NCBI RefSeq assembly: GCF_009674565.1
Contig: NZ_WKJL01000001.1
Coordinates: forward strand, 744,001-808,000
DNA length: 64,000 nucleotides
Direction: 5' to 3'
Origin: Duganella aquatilis
GTDB lineage: Bacteria > Pseudomonadota > Gammaproteobacteria > Burkholderiales > Burkholderiaceae_D
The notes beneath the pieces were generated by a model. The model did no database searches and was not told where the DNA came from. It saw nothing but the letters and a program-made list of their open reading frames with translations. Both the position numbers and the translations under genes were made by a program. Positions 16,332 to 27,302 of this stretch are shown in pieces. Position 1 is the stretch's first letter; each line of letters opens with the position of its first letter.

Positions 16332-17512
16332 ACGCGCCACGATAGCGGGAGCGTGAGCAGCAAAATCACCGCCAGCGACTCCAGCGCCACCGGCATGCCC
16401 ATCACATCGCTCAAGCGCCCGAACAGCACCGGCGACAGCGCGCCCGCGCCGATGGTGCCGGTATAGAACAAGGCAAACGCATGCTCGCGCTTGCCCGGCG
16501 CCGCCAACTCCGGCACCACGCCATACAGCACCGACGAGGTGCCGTTCAACGCCAGTCCCATCAACGGCAGCATGATCATCACGCCGCTCAGCGGCAACCA
16601 CACCGCCGACACGATCAACAGCGACGTCAGCGACTCGGTCACCCATACTGTCTTCATCATGCCAATGCGCGCGCCGAGATAGCCGCAGAACAGCTTGCCA
16701 AACGCGCCGCCGACAAACAGCAGCGACAGCGCAATGCCGATGCCCGCCGTGCCCGCGCCCTTGCTCTTCAACAGAAACGGCAGAAAGGTGAGAAAGCCCA
16801 TGCGCACCGTGCTGTCGAGCGTACCGGTCGCCAGCAAGGCGCGCAGGCCGCTGACCGAGCCGTTGCCGCTGCCTGCCTTCAGCGCGCGCTCCGCATGCGC
16901 CGGCGTGCCGGCGGAAGAGGGAATCAGCCACCACAGCAGCAAGGCCGCAGCCAGGCCGAGCAAGCCAATCAAGGTCACGCTGGTCTGCCAGCTGACCACC
17001 ACCAGCAGCAAGCCGATGGCGCCCGGTATCAGCGTCTTGCCGATATCGCCGGCAAAGTTATATTGCGACAGCGCCTCCTTGACGTTGCCGCCGTGCTCAT
17101 AGGCATCCGTCACCAGCGACGAGGCCGGCGGATGCTGCGTGCTGGCGCCAAGGCCGCCCAGCATCAGCGCCACCAGCAGCGTCGCCAGACCGCCAGCCTG
17201 GCCGGCGATCAGATATGCCACGCCGGCCAGCGCCGTGCCGCCAATCAGCATGCGCTCGCGTCCCCAGCGACGCGCCAGGCGGCTAGCCAGCAGCTGAAAG
17301 CCCGCCAGCACGCCGGAATACGATGCGCGCAGCAAGCCGATCATCGCGTAGCTGATGGCGAACTGCGCCTGCCAGATCGGCAGCAAAACATAAATGAGAT
17401 CGGTCAGTCCATCATGCACCGCGTGCGCCGTGCTGGCCGCGAACAGCGAGCGCCGGCGGCGGGATTTGGCCGCGTCGTCCGCAGCCAGGGCGATGGACGG
17501 CGGCGTGGCCAT
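16310..17512 (-). CDS. MFS transporter, fosmidomycin-resistance (Fsr)-like
   Basis: Twelve-span major facilitator of 400 aa, probably an exporter. The N-terminal stretch STAHAVHDGLTDLIYVLLPI is typical of Fsr-like proteins. So is GGLGASTQHPPASSLVTDAY, the loop with a conserved HP. It overlaps the 3' end of the broken gene on the opposite strand by ~20 bases. Its ATG overlaps the stop of the upstream cupin gene (TAATG, one base shared), so the two are co-transcribed, cupin first. The substrate is unknown; fosmidomycin itself is only the family's namesake. Confidence 0.85.
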   Translation of the reverse strand: MATPPSIALAADDAAKSRRRRSLFAASTAHAVHDGLTDLIYVLLPIWQAQFAISYAMIGLLRASYSGVLAGFQLLASRLARRWGRERMLIGGTALAGVAYLIAGQAGGLATLLVALMLGGLGASTQHPPASSLVTDAYEHGGNVKEALSQYNFAGDIGKTLIPGAIGLLLVVVSWQTSVTLIGLLGLAAALLLWWLIPSSAGTPAHAERALKAGSGNGSVSGLRALLATGTLDSTVRMGFLTFLPFLLKSKGAGTAGIGIALSLLFVGGAFGKLFCGYLGARIGMMKTVWVTESLTSLLIVSAVWLPLSGVMIMLPLMGLALNGTSSVLYGVVPELAAPGKREHAFALFYTGTIGAGALSPVLFGRLSDVMGMPVALESLAVILLLTLPLSWRVQKALSG

Positions 17513-17949
17513 TATTTCGGCGCGCCTGCGGGCGCGGTGGTCAGCACATCGTCGTCGCTGCTCCAGGCCGGCGAGGTGATGGCGTAGAACTCCAGCGGCA
17601 CGCCCTTGCTGGCGCGGATCGAACGCACGGTGGCCGGCTGGATGACGATGTAGGAACCGGCGCGCACCGCCTGCACCTTGCTGCCGGTCCAGACTTCGCC
17701 TTCGCCGCTGAGGACGAAGAAGGATTCCTCGCCCAGCTTGTTGTGACTCCAGGCGCTGGCCTTGCCCGGCTCCAGCCGGAACCAGGCAACGCTGACCTTG
17801 TCGCTGCGCGCATCAGGCGGCGCGGTCTTGCCGCTCAACTCGCGCAGGGTGACGCCGGGCGCCGCGTTAATCAGCGGCAGGCTGTCGGTCTGAATCACAG
17901 ACTGCGCAAAGGCCGGCGTGGAAAGAAGTAGGAGGGCAAGTAATTTCAT
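17512..17949 (-). CDS. Exported cupin-domain protein
   Basis: 145-aa protein with a signal peptide (MKLLALLLLSTPAFAQ) and a single cupin barrel. The barrel contains a short motif around WSHNKLGEESFFVLSGEGEVW and a second around GSYIVIQPATVRSIRA. The typical metal-binding His/Glu set is only partly visible, so it may not be an enzyme. I choose the ATG at 17949, because it begins directly with the signal peptide; the TTG at 17970 lies inside the groEL terminator. It is translationally coupled to the Fsr-like gene. The biological role is unknown. Confidence 0.78.
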   Translation of the reverse strand: MKLLALLLLSTPAFAQSVIQTDSLPLINAAPGVTLRELSGKTAPPDARSDKVSVAWFRLEPGKASAWSHNKLGEESFFVLSGEGEVWTGSKVQAVRAGSYIVIQPATVRSIRASKGVPLEFYAITSPAWSSDDDVLTTAPAGAPK

Positions 17950-17968
17950 GGCCCTAAGTTTAACAGAC

Positions 17969-18006
17969 AAAAAAAGCCCGCGTGGCCGAAGCGCACGCGG
18001 GCTTTT
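17969..18006 (-). terminator. Rho-independent terminator of groESL
   Basis: AAAAGCCCGCGTG (17972-17984) and CACGCGGGCTTTT (17994-18006) form a 13-bp stem with a 9-nt loop. On the minus strand it ends in a run of seven U. It lies ~34 bp beyond the groEL stop and just before the start of the cupin gene, so it separates the two units. Confidence 0.9.
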
Positions 18007-18039
18007 CAGAGAGCAGGCTGCAGCAGCCGGCCGGCGATA

Positions 18040-19716
<1,677 letters not shown>

Positions 19717-19732
19717 TCAGTTCAGCCAAGAA

Positions 19733-20023
19733 TTACTTGGTGACGATCGCCATGATGTCTTCTTCGCGCATGACCATCAGTTCCTGGCCGTCGATCTTGA
19801 CGGTCTGGCCGGCGTATTTGCCGAACAGGACGCGGTCGCCTACTTTGACATCCAGAGGACGTACTTTGCCGTCTTCCAGAATCTTGCCATTGCCTACAGC
19901 CAGGACTTCGCCCTGGTCTGGTTTTTCAGCGGCCGCATCAGGGATGATCAGGCCGGACGCAGTTTTGGTTTCCTGGTCGAGGCGTTTGACGATTACGCGA
20001 TCGTTCAAAGGGCGAAGGTTCAT
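19733..20023 (-). CDS. groS: Co-chaperonin GroES (Hsp10)
   Basis: 96-aa lid of the GroEL chamber. It starts [17 protein letters not shown], and the mobile loop with [12 protein letters not shown] is intact. The C-terminal [16 protein letters not shown] is conserved. The ATG at 20023 has an AAGGAG site eight bases upstream and matches homologues; an in-frame ATG eight codons earlier is not needed. It is first in the heat-shock operon, directly controlled by the HrcA/CIRCE site upstream. Confidence 0.98.
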   Translation of the reverse strand: MNLRPLNDRVIVKRLDQETKTASGLIIPDAAAEKPDQGEVLAVGNGKILEDGKVRPLDVKVGDRVLFGKYAGQTVKIDGQELMVMREEDIMAIVTK

Positions 20024-20107
20024 ACAAAACTCCTTAATTTTTAACAATGGTACAGTTTGTTGTCAAAGCAATCAGATTGCTGCAACGGAAAGTTGGGTTC
20101 GGTGTTG

Positions 20108-20134
20108 TTAGCACTCCACCGTAACGAGTGCTAA
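20108..20134. promoter_or_regulatory. CIRCE operator (HrcA-binding site)
   Basis: TTAGCACTC (20108-20116), nine spacer bases and GAGTGCTAA (20126-20134) match the CIRCE consensus perfectly. It lies immediately downstream of, and shares one base with, the -10 box of the groESL promoter. HrcA bound here would block initiation. hrcA itself is not in the window. Confidence 0.97.
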
Positions 20135-20162
20135 TTATAGGGATGACCTTGGTGCATTTCAA
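20134..20162 (-). promoter_or_regulatory. Sigma-70-type promoter of groESL
   Basis: On the minus strand, TTGAAA (20162-20157) and a perfect TATAAT (20139-20134) are separated by 17 bp. The CIRCE dyad follows directly. The match and spacing indicate a strong vegetative promoter repressed by HrcA, not a sigma-32-only one. Confidence 0.88.
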
Positions 20163-20228
20163 GGCATGCGGGCTTGCGAAACATCAAAAAGGGCAGAAAA
20201 TGCTGCTGATTCGACTACACTCGGCGTT

Positions 20229-20978
20229 ATGCATCAGGAATTTGAACCGCCAGCACCGCTGCGCGACGCCATAAAGTGCTTCTGGTACACGGACCGGCCA
20301 TTTACCGGACCGGACTTTGAAGTCGTCCCGGACGGCTATGCGGAGATTGTTTTCTACTTCGGCAGCGGTTGCAGCCTTGCCGGCCAGCCGCTGCCGTCGC
20401 CGTTTTTGATGGGACTGCTCAACCAGCCGGTGGTGCTGACCACGCAGGGCCGGCTGGAAGTGATCGGCGTCCGTTGCTATCCATGGACCGTGTTCGACGT
20501 GCTCGGCCTGCCGCCCGGCAAGGACGGCCCGCGCATCTTCGCGCATCCGGTGGCACAGCTGCAGGAACCGTTGCAGGAATGCGTGACGGATGGCCGCATC
20601 GCCGACGCGGTGGCGCTGGTGTCGCGGTATTTCCTGGAGGCCCGTCCGCGCGCGGTCGACAGCACCTTGTTCAAGGCTGGCGCCGCCATGCTGGAAGCCA
20701 GCGGCGCGATGCCGGTCAGCCAGGTGGCGGCAGCGGCGCATGCGACGGTGCGCACGCTGGAGCGCAAGTTCAAGCAATCGTCCGGCTACACGGTCAAGGA
20801 TCTGTCGGGCCTGATGCGTTTCGAGCAGGCGCGCAACCGCTTGTGGCATGAACCGGAGGTCAGCCTGGCCGCGCTGGCGCAGGAGCTGGGCTATACGGAT
20901 CAATCGCACCTGAACCGCGAGTTCAAGCGCTACAGCGGCATGACGCCAGCCGCGTTTGCGCAAAAACGCCGCCGATAA
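20229..20978 (+). CDS. AraC-family transcriptional regulator
   Basis: 249-aa regulator. The N-terminal domain is of the DUF6597-like type (DAIKCFWYTDRPFTGPDF, then VPDGYAEIVFYFGSG). The C-terminal AraC double helix-turn-helix begins near VSQVAAAAHATVRTLERKF and ends with ELGYTDQSHLNREFKRYSGM. I start it at the ATG at 20229, because the upstream in-frame start at 20166 adds residues unlike the family. It is a single gene, divergent from groES, with a long palindrome two bases past its stop. The target may be the neighbouring monooxygenase, but nothing proves that. Confidence 0.88.
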   Translation: MHQEFEPPAPLRDAIKCFWYTDRPFTGPDFEVVPDGYAEIVFYFGSGCSLAGQPLPSPFLMGLLNQPVVLTTQGRLEVIGVRCYPWTVFDVLGLPPGKDGPRIFAHPVAQLQEPLQECVTDGRIADAVALVSRYFLEARPRAVDSTLFKAGAAMLEASGAMPVSQVAAAAHATVRTLERKFKQSSGYTVKDLSGLMRFEQARNRLWHEPEVSLAALAQELGYTDQSHLNREFKRYSGMTPAAFAQKRRR

Positions 20979-20980
20979 GA

Positions 20981-21048
20981 ATCGGGGTCAGTGCCGACAT
21001 TCGGACATTTCGCGAGCGAAATGTCCGAATGTCGGCACTGACCCCGAT
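20981..21048. repeat. Perfect 68-bp palindrome (33-bp arms)
   Basis: Arms 20981-21013 and 21016-21048 are exact reverse complements around a 2-bp centre. The outer ends read ATCGGGGTCAG and CTGACCCCGAT. It starts two bases after the AraC gene's stop codon. The RNA would fold into a very long hairpin, but no T-run follows. Its form fits a REP/RAYT-type repeat or an exported small palindromic element, and it may also terminate transcription. Confidence 0.85.
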
Positions 21049-21103
21049 GTTTTTGTCGCATTTATACAATCCGGCGCGGCCTGCCAAACCTAGACTGGCG
21101 GGC

Positions 21104-22558
21104 ATGAAAACTTACGATGTCATTATTTCAGGCGCCGGTCCGGTCGGCCTGTTTCTCGCTTGCGAACTGGCGCTGGCCCGGTGTTCCGTGCTGGTGCTGG
21201 AGAAGGCGCAAGATCCCCATTCACCGTTGAAGCAGATGCCGTTCGGCATACGCGGCCTGTCCGCGCCGACCATCGAGGCGCTGGATCGCCGCGGACTGCT
21301 GGCGCAACTGGATGTGCCCAAGCGCGTCAAGAATCCATTCGGCCACGTCGGCTCCACGCAGGCCGGGCACTTCGCCGGCATTCCGTTTTTGTTCGGTGAT
21401 GTCGATACCGCGCAATGGCCGCATCGCCTGCCCAGTTCAACGCCGACCAGCGTGATTTCCGAAATGGCGGAAACCGAAGCCGTGTTGACGCGGCGCGCCG
21501 AAGCGCTGGGCGTGTCCATCATGCGCGGCGCCGCCGTCACCGGCATCGCGCAGCATGACGATGGCGTGACGGTGCATGCCGGTGAACAGGCCTTCAACGG
21601 CCTATGGCTGGTGGGCTGCGACGGCGCGCGCAGCGTGGTGCGCAAGGAGGGCGGCTTCGAATTCGTCGGCACCGAGCCAGCCTTCACCGGCTACACCATG
21701 CGCGTCGATCTGGTCGATCCGGACAAGCTGAGTGCCGGCCGCAACGTCACGCCGCGCGGCATGTACTTTCAATCGCAGCCAGGCTACTTCGCCATGCAGG
21801 ATTTCGACGGCGGTGCATTCCACCAGACCGGCGAGCCGGTCACGCTGGAACATGCGCAGGCGGTGCTGCGGCGGATTTCGGCCACCGATGTGACCATCAG
21901 CGCGCTGCACGTCGCCACCACATGGACCGACCGCGCGCGGCAAGCCACCAGCTACCGCAATGGCCGCATCCTGCTGGCCGGCGACGCCGCACATATCCAT
22001 TCGCCGCTGGGCGGACAGGGCCTGAACCTCGGCTTGGGCGACGCGATGAATCTGGGCTGGAAGCTGGCCGCCACCATTCAAGGCCGCGCGCCGCAAGGGC
22101 TGCTGGATACTTATCAGACCGAACGCCATCCGGTCGGCGAGCAGGTGCTGGATTGGTCGCGCGCGCAGGTCGCCATCATGGGCACCAGTGCCGAAGCACG
22201 CGCATTGCACGCCATCTTCCGCGACTTGATGAAGACGCGCGATGTGGCGACCTATGTTGCGGGGAGAGTGTGGGGCATTTCCGCGCACAGCGTCCCCAAT
22301 TTTGAATTTGAGGATGGCGCCACCGTCGGCGCATTGCTGCGCGATGGACTCGGCATGCTGCTGGACTTCGACGCCAATCCGGCATTGGCCGCGTGGGCCG
22401 GCGAGGCCGGCGTAAAGTATGTCTCCGGCCGCGTCAAGGAGTCGCTCGGCATGCATGCCTTGCTGGTCCGGCCTGACGGAATCGTCGCCTGGCGCTCGGA
22501 TGGCGACGATCCCGATATCGGCGCATTGCAGCAGGCGGCGGCCCGCTGGTTCTGTTAA
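21104..22558 (+). CDS. FAD-dependent aromatic-ring monooxygenase (PheA/TfdB/MhpA type)
   Basis: 484-aa class A flavoprotein hydroxylase that would use NAD(P)H and O2 on a phenolic or similar ring. The FAD-binding GxGxxG is VIISGAGPVGLFLACELA at the N-terminus. The second FAD motif is LLAGDAAHIHSPLGGQGLN near residue 295. The C-terminal ~90 residues form a thioredoxin-like tail common in this group. I start it at the ATG at 21104, just before the flavin motif. Its stop overlaps the convergent DUF218 gene by four bases. The substrate is unknown. Confidence 0.87.
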   Translation: MKTYDVIISGAGPVGLFLACELALARCSVLVLEKAQDPHSPLKQMPFGIRGLSAPTIEALDRRGLLAQLDVPKRVKNPFGHVGSTQAGHFAGIPFLFGDVDTAQWPHRLPSSTPTSVISEMAETEAVLTRRAEALGVSIMRGAAVTGIAQHDDGVTVHAGEQAFNGLWLVGCDGARSVVRKEGGFEFVGTEPAFTGYTMRVDLVDPDKLSAGRNVTPRGMYFQSQPGYFAMQDFDGGAFHQTGEPVTLEHAQAVLRRISATDVTISALHVATTWTDRARQATSYRNGRILLAGDAAHIHSPLGGQGLNLGLGDAMNLGWKLAATIQGRAPQGLLDTYQTERHPVGEQVLDWSRAQVAIMGTSAEARALHAIFRDLMKTRDVATYVAGRVWGISAHSVPNFEFEDGATVGALLRDGLGMLLDFDANPALAAWAGEAGVKYVSGRVKESLGMHALLVRPDGIVAWRSDGDDPDIGALQQAAARWFC

Positions 22559-23709
22559 GGATCGAGCGGATCGGACGGATCGACGCGCAGCGATTTGATC
22601 GAAGGACGGAACGTCAGCTCGTTCGGCGAGAGCCGTACACCCACCGTGCCAGGCACGTAGCCCAGGTCTTTCAGGTTGCGCGCGCTGAAATCCGGGCTTT
22701 CGATATAGCTGCTTTGGCCGACGTTGGTGATGACCAGCGTGTCCTTGTCCAGCGGCGCCGCCATTGCGGCCAGCCGGCGCGTGATATTGCGCAGATTGGT
22801 CGTGGTGTGGCGCGCATACGGTTCGATGATGATGGCTTCCGCCGGCACGCCGAAGCGTTCGATCAGCGCCCGGCGCATTTCCACCGCCTCGACAAAGCGC
22901 GTCCCTCTCGGATGCACGGAAGCGCCGCTGAGGATGATGAACGGCGCTTCGCCATCGGCAAAGCGCTTGGCCGCCATGCGCACATTCAGCTTGCCGCGCG
23001 CGCTCAGTGGCATCAACGGCGTTTCCGGGCCGATGCCGGGAACGACAATCGCCGAATAGCGGTACAGCTTCCAGTCGATGCTCTTCGCGCGGTTCAGCGC
23101 CACCGCGTTGTGCGCCGTGTCGAGCGGCTCGAAGGCTACCGAGTCCTGGCGGTCGTTCGCATCGAGCAGGGCGAGTGCCAGCTTGATGCTGGCGTCCTGC
23201 GGCAGCGCCGGATCGTCCTCGCCGGCTTTGGCCAGCCATACCGCCTCGTTGACCGTGGCGACGAAACGCGGGCTGCCTGCCGCGTCGAGCGGTCCGTCAA
23301 TCAGCGGATAGCGCGGCGCGTTACCCAGTCCATACACCTGCAGGATGCTGTTCAAGCCGCGCAATTCGCGCACCACCTGGGTTTTGACGCCGTCATCGGC
23401 CATGCTGGCTTTGCGCCACGCGGAGGCAGGCGCCTTGCCGGCCGCGCTGGCGAAACTGTCGATTTCGGCGTCGGTCCACAGGCCGGCGTTGATCACGCAG
23501 ACCGGTTCCTGTTTGCAGGCATCGAGGCGCGTGCGGCGTTCGGCCAGAACCGGCGGATTGATGTGCGCCGTGCCCATGTCCATCAATGCGGGGAACAGCT
23601 GGTTGGCCAGCAGCGACCATTGCTGGTCGCGCACCGGCGCGGCATGCGCCTGCTGCGCCAGCAGGAGGGCGACGGCGATGAAGGTTTTTCGGATTATCGG
23701 TTTTACCAT
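22555..23709 (-). CDS. Exported DUF218 (YdcF/SanA/ElyC-like) protein
   Basis: 384-aa protein with a signal peptide (MVKPIIRKTFIAVALLLAQQ, cut after AHA). The C-terminal half is a DUF218 domain: AIVVPGIGPETPLMPLS, then FIILSGASVHPRGTRFVEAV, and EPYARHTTTNLRN with the conserved RHTTTN-type motif. The N-terminal ~170 residues have no family I recognise. DUF218 proteins act in envelope or cofactor-related processes, mostly undefined. The ATG at 23709 is chosen because it starts the signal peptide. It has no operon partner; its 3' end overlaps the monooxygenase by four bases. Confidence 0.8.
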   Translation of the reverse strand: MVKPIIRKTFIAVALLLAQQAHAAPVRDQQWSLLANQLFPALMDMGTAHINPPVLAERRTRLDACKQEPVCVINAGLWTDAEIDSFASAAGKAPASAWRKASMADDGVKTQVVRELRGLNSILQVYGLGNAPRYPLIDGPLDAAGSPRFVATVNEAVWLAKAGEDDPALPQDASIKLALALLDANDRQDSVAFEPLDTAHNAVALNRAKSIDWKLYRYSAIVVPGIGPETPLMPLSARGKLNVRMAAKRFADGEAPFIILSGASVHPRGTRFVEAVEMRRALIERFGVPAEAIIIEPYARHTTTNLRNITRRLAAMAAPLDKDTLVITNVGQSSYIESPDFSARNLKDLGYVPGTVGVRLSPNELTFRPSIKSLRVDPSDPLDP

Positions 23710-23792
23710 GGTTTGCTCAGTGTCGAAGGTTGCGGCACGCGCCAAACGCATGATACGCCGGCATCACGGTAATCTCGAAGAAGTCGAACTGC

Positions 23793-24770
23793 CTAGCGCC
23801 GTTCGCCGCGCGTCTTGAGCTGGTCCAGCAGCACGGCGATCAGCAGGATCAGGCCGCGCATCAGGTATTGGTAGAAGGCGTCGACGTCCAGCAGGTTCAT
23901 GACGTTTTCCACGGTCCCCATGATCAGCACGCCGATCAGCACACCGAAGATGCGCGCCTTGCCGCCCTGGAGCGAGACGCCGCCCAGCACGCAGGCGGAG
24001 ATAACGTCCAGCTCAAATCCCTGCGCCGCATTCGGCTGGCCGCTGGTGATGCGCGACGCCAGGATCAGGCCCGCCATCGCGGTCACCACGCCTTGCAGCA
24101 GGAAGATCCACACGCGCAGCCGTTCGACGCGCACGCCGGCCAGCCGCGCGGCTTCCGGATTGCCGCCGATGGCCAGCGTGTTGCGGCCGAAGACCGTTTG
24201 ATTCAGCAGGATGCCGAAGACGACGAAGCAGGCGCCGGCCACCAGCACCGGCAGCGGCAGGCCGACGATGCGGGTGTCGCCGAAGTCGATGAAGCTGTCG
24301 TCGTTGATGCCGACGGCCTGGCCCTTGGAGACGATGAAGGCCAGGCCGCGCACCATCAGCATGGTGGCCAGCGTGGCGATCAGGGCGTTCACGCGCAGGT
24401 AGGCGATCAGTACGCCGTTGAGGGCGCCGATCAAGGCGCCGGCGCCGAGGCCGGCGGCGACGGCGATCGCCACGCTGCCGCTGTGTTCCAGCACGATGGC
24501 GCCCAGCACGCCGGCGAAGGCGATGGTGGAGCCGACCGACAGGTCGAAGTCGCGCGAGGCGAGGCACAGCATCATGGTGCATGCCACCATGCCGATCTGC
24601 GCCACCGACAGCATCAGGCCGACCACGTTGGTCAGCGAGAAGAAGTTTTCCACCGTGGCTGACAGCACGGCGAACAGCACCAGGTAGGCCAGCGGCATGC
24701 TGTAGTCGGACAGCCATTGGCGTGAGACCAGCGGCGCGGCGGCGACGGGATTCATGGGTGAGGTGCTCAT
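23793..24770 (-). CDS. araH: Sugar ABC transporter permease (AraH/RbsC type)
   Basis: 325-aa inner-membrane permease with about eight to ten hydrophobic spans. The conserved cytoplasmic loop [20 protein letters not shown] is the site for docking the ATPase. [20 protein letters not shown] near the C-terminus is typical of AraH/RbsC proteins. The start overlaps the stop of the ATPase gene by four bases (ATGA). It is last in the operon dgoD-GH35-araF-araG-araH. The partner binding protein points to an L-arabinose/galactose system; given the flanking galactoside genes, galactose or a related aldose is the likely cargo. Confidence 0.9.
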   Translation of the reverse strand: MSTSPMNPVAAAPLVSRQWLSDYSMPLAYLVLFAVLSATVENFFSLTNVVGLMLSVAQIGMVACTMMLCLASRDFDLSVGSTIAFAGVLGAIVLEHSGSVAIAVAAGLGAGALIGALNGVLIAYLRVNALIATLATMLMVRGLAFIVSKGQAVGINDDSFIDFGDTRIVGLPLPVLVAGACFVVFGILLNQTVFGRNTLAIGGNPEAARLAGVRVERLRVWIFLLQGVVTAMAGLILASRITSGQPNAAQGFELDVISACVLGGVSLQGGKARIFGVLIGVLIMGTVENVMNLLDVDAFYQYLMRGLILLIAVLLDQLKTRGERR

Positions 24771-26299
24771 GCGATGCTCCTTTCAGGTAGTGGTGCGGCG
24801 GGCGCCAAGCCATCGGGCAGGGCGAGGCGCAGCACTTCGGTTTCGCTGGCCTGCGCGCGCGGCAGCTCGCCGCAAATGGCGCCTTCGCGCATGACGATCA
24901 CGCGGTCCGAGATGCCCAGCACTTCCGGTAGCTCGCTCGATACGACGATGACGCAGCAGCCGCGTTCCGCCACTTCGTGAATGATGCGGTAGATATCGTT
25001 CTTGGCGCCGACGTCGATGCCGCGCGTCGGCTCATCGAGTATCAGCACCTTGAGGCCAGGCTCCGCCAGCCAGCGCGCCAAAATCACTTTCTGCTGGTTG
25101 CCGCCGGAAAGCAGGCGTATCTCCTGCTGGCGATGGGGCGTCTTGATGCGCAGGCGGGCGATGAATTCATCGGCCAGCGCGGCCTCGCGCTTGTGGCGCA
25201 GGAAAAGCCCGCCACGCAGGTCGTTGCGGCGCACGCTGATGTTGATGTTCTCTGCTACCGACGCGGTGGCGAGAATGCCTTGCTCCTTGCGGTCCTCCGG
25301 GCACAGCACGATGCCGGCCGCAATCGCCTCCGCCGGGCCGCCGGTGGCGACAGCCGCACCGTCCAGCAGCACCGTGCCGCCGGTGCGTGCATCAGCGTTG
25401 TACAGCAGCCGCATTAACTCGCTGCGGCCTGCGCCAACCAGGCCGAAGAAGCCCAGCACCTCGCCGCCATGCACGACAAAGCTTTGCGGGCCTTTCACGT
25501 GCTTGCCATTGAGGCCTTGCACCTGCAGGCGCGCTGCGCCATACGGACGTTCGCGGTAATCGTAGATGTCGCTCAGCTCACGGCCGACCATGTCGCTGAT
25601 CAGCCGGTCGCGCGGCACGTCGGCCATCACATCGTGCGTGACGATCTTGCGGCCGTCGCGGAAGATGGTGCAGGCGTCGCACAGCGCATACAGCTCTTCC
25701 AGCCGGTGCGAAATGTAGATCAGCGTACGGCCGTTGGCGCGCAGTTCCTTCACCAGCCGGAACAGGATCTCGGTTTCGCGGTGTGAGAGCGAGGAGGTAG
25801 GTTCGTCGAAGGCGATCACCTGGGCGTCCTGCATGATGGCCTTGCAGATCTCCACCATCTGGCGCTGCGCGATGGACAGGTCGGCAAGCCGTGCATCCGG
25901 CGACAGGTCGACGCCGATGGCGGCCAGCTTTTCGGCGACGATGCGGTGTGCCTTCTTTTTATCGAGCAGGCCGAAACGCGTCGGCATGCGGCCCAGCAGC
26001 ACATTCTCCGCCACCGTCAGTTCGGGCACGTATTGCAGTTCCTGGTGAATGATGGCGATGCCGGCTGCGATAGCGTCCTTGGCGCTGCCGAAGTGGCGCT
26101 CCTTGCCATCGACCAGCAGGCGGCCACCATCCGGCTTGTACTGGCCGCCGAGGATTTTCAACAGCGTCGACTTGCCCGCGCCGTTCTCGCCCAGCAGGCC
26201 ATGCACCTGGCCGGCGTGGGCCGAGAAGCTCACGCCGTTCAGCGCCTTCACGCCGGGGAAGAATTTGCAGACCTGGTCGAATTCCAGATATGCAGCCAT
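24767..26299 (-). CDS. araG: Sugar ABC transporter ATP-binding protein (AraG type)
   Basis: 510-aa fused double ATPase. The first cassette has Walker A in [17 protein letters not shown] and signature/Walker B around [16 protein letters not shown]. The second has a degenerate Walker A ([16 protein letters not shown]) and [16 protein letters not shown] followed by [15 protein letters not shown]. That asymmetry is normal for the family. I take the ATG at 26299, two bases after the araF stop, rather than the GTG at 26305. The gene is coupled to araH by ATGA. Confidence 0.92.
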   Translation of the reverse strand: MAAYLEFDQVCKFFPGVKALNGVSFSAHAGQVHGLLGENGAGKSTLLKILGGQYKPDGGRLLVDGKERHFGSAKDAIAAGIAIIHQELQYVPELTVAENVLLGRMPTRFGLLDKKKAHRIVAEKLAAIGVDLSPDARLADLSIAQRQMVEICKAIMQDAQVIAFDEPTSSLSHRETEILFRLVKELRANGRTLIYISHRLEELYALCDACTIFRDGRKIVTHDVMADVPRDRLISDMVGRELSDIYDYRERPYGAARLQVQGLNGKHVKGPQSFVVHGGEVLGFFGLVGAGRSELMRLLYNADARTGGTVLLDGAAVATGGPAEAIAAGIVLCPEDRKEQGILATASVAENINISVRRNDLRGGLFLRHKREAALADEFIARLRIKTPHRQQEIRLLSGGNQQKVILARWLAEPGLKVLILDEPTRGIDVGAKNDIYRIIHEVAERGCCVIVVSSELPEVLGISDRVIVMREGAICGELPRAQASETEVLRLALPDGLAPAAPLPERSIA

Positions 26300-26301
26300 G
26301 G

Positions 26302-27273
26302 TCACTGGCCCATCGCTTTGCGGACCTCGGCCTGATTGGCCCGGGTCATCAACATCCCTTTGGTGAGCACTTCCGCCGGCGGCGTGCCTTTGCCGGTGAT
26401 CCAGTTGTATAGGTTGACGGAGGTTTGGTAGCCGTGTTCCCTGGCGCTGATCATCACCGAGCCAAAGAAGCCGGTCGGCTGCGGTTTGTTCAGTTCATTC
26501 TCGGCCGCCTTGGCGCCGCCGATGCCGATGCCGACCATGTTGTCGGCCTTGATGCCGCGTCCTTCGGCGGCGCGCACCGCGCCCAGCACCGCTTCGTCGT
26601 TCAGGCCTACCGCCACCCAGTGCTTGAATTTGGCGTTCTTGGTCAGCGCGATGTTGGCGGCGTTGAAGGCGTTTTCGGTGTCGGTCTTGGCTTGTGGCGC
26701 GTCGATGATGTTCGCGGCGGGGAAGCCTGCGGCTTTCAGGGCATCCACGGCGCCGGTGGTGCGTTCCTTACCGGTCGGCAGCTGGTCGTAGGCGACGCGG
26801 ATCGCCCCGACTTCCGCCATATTCCATTTGCGCGCCTTGATTTCGGCGACGATGCCTTCGCCGACCTGCTTGCCGATCTGGTAGCCGGAGATGCCCATGT
26901 GGGGAATGGACTCGATAGGTTTGCCGCTGCCGTCCACCAGGCGGTCATCGACAGAAACGACCTTGAGGTTGTTGCGCTTGGCCGCGCGTTCGACGGCCTT
27001 GCCGAGTTTGACGTCTGGTGCGCAGATGACGAAACCTTGCGCCTTTTGCGCGGCCAGGTTGTCGATGGCTGCCATCATCTTCTCGCCGTTCGGGATGCCG
27101 ATCTTCACCAGCGTGAAGCCTTTCTCCTTGGCGGCGACTTCCGCGTAGCGCCATTCGTCCTGGAACCACGGTTCCTCCGCCTGCTTGACGAGGAAGCCGA
27201 TTTTTACCGGATCAGCTGCATAAGCCATACCGGCGACGCAGAGCGCCGCGGCGGCCAACAAAGTACGTTTCAT
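26302..27273 (-). CDS. araF: Periplasmic sugar-binding protein (AraF type)
   Basis: 323-aa binding protein with a signal peptide ([19 protein letters not shown]). The mature start [19 protein letters not shown] follows E. coli AraF closely. So do [19 protein letters not shown] and [20 protein letters not shown]. This supports an L-arabinose/D-galactose-type pocket, since AraF binds both sugars. It is the third gene of the dgoD operon, 29 bp after the beta-galactosidase. It feeds sugar to AraGH. Confidence 0.9.
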   Translation of the reverse strand: MKRTLLAAAALCVAGMAYAADPVKIGFLVKQAEEPWFQDEWRYAEVAAKEKGFTLVKIGIPNGEKMMAAIDNLAAQKAQGFVICAPDVKLGKAVERAAKRNNLKVVSVDDRLVDGSGKPIESIPHMGISGYQIGKQVGEGIVAEIKARKWNMAEVGAIRVAYDQLPTGKERTTGAVDALKAAGFPAANIIDAPQAKTDTENAFNAANIALTKNAKFKHWVAVGLNDEAVLGAVRAAEGRGIKADNMVGIGIGGAKAAENELNKPQPTGFFGSVMISAREHGYQTSVNLYNWITGKGTPPAEVLTKGMLMTRANQAEVRKAMGQ

Positions 27274-27302
27274 ATCGAGTCTCCATTCGATTTATATTTT
27301 TT

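Noticed and set aside
20981..21048. Palindrome as an ordinary Rho-independent terminator
   Set aside because: The stem is far longer than needed and no T-run follows on either strand.
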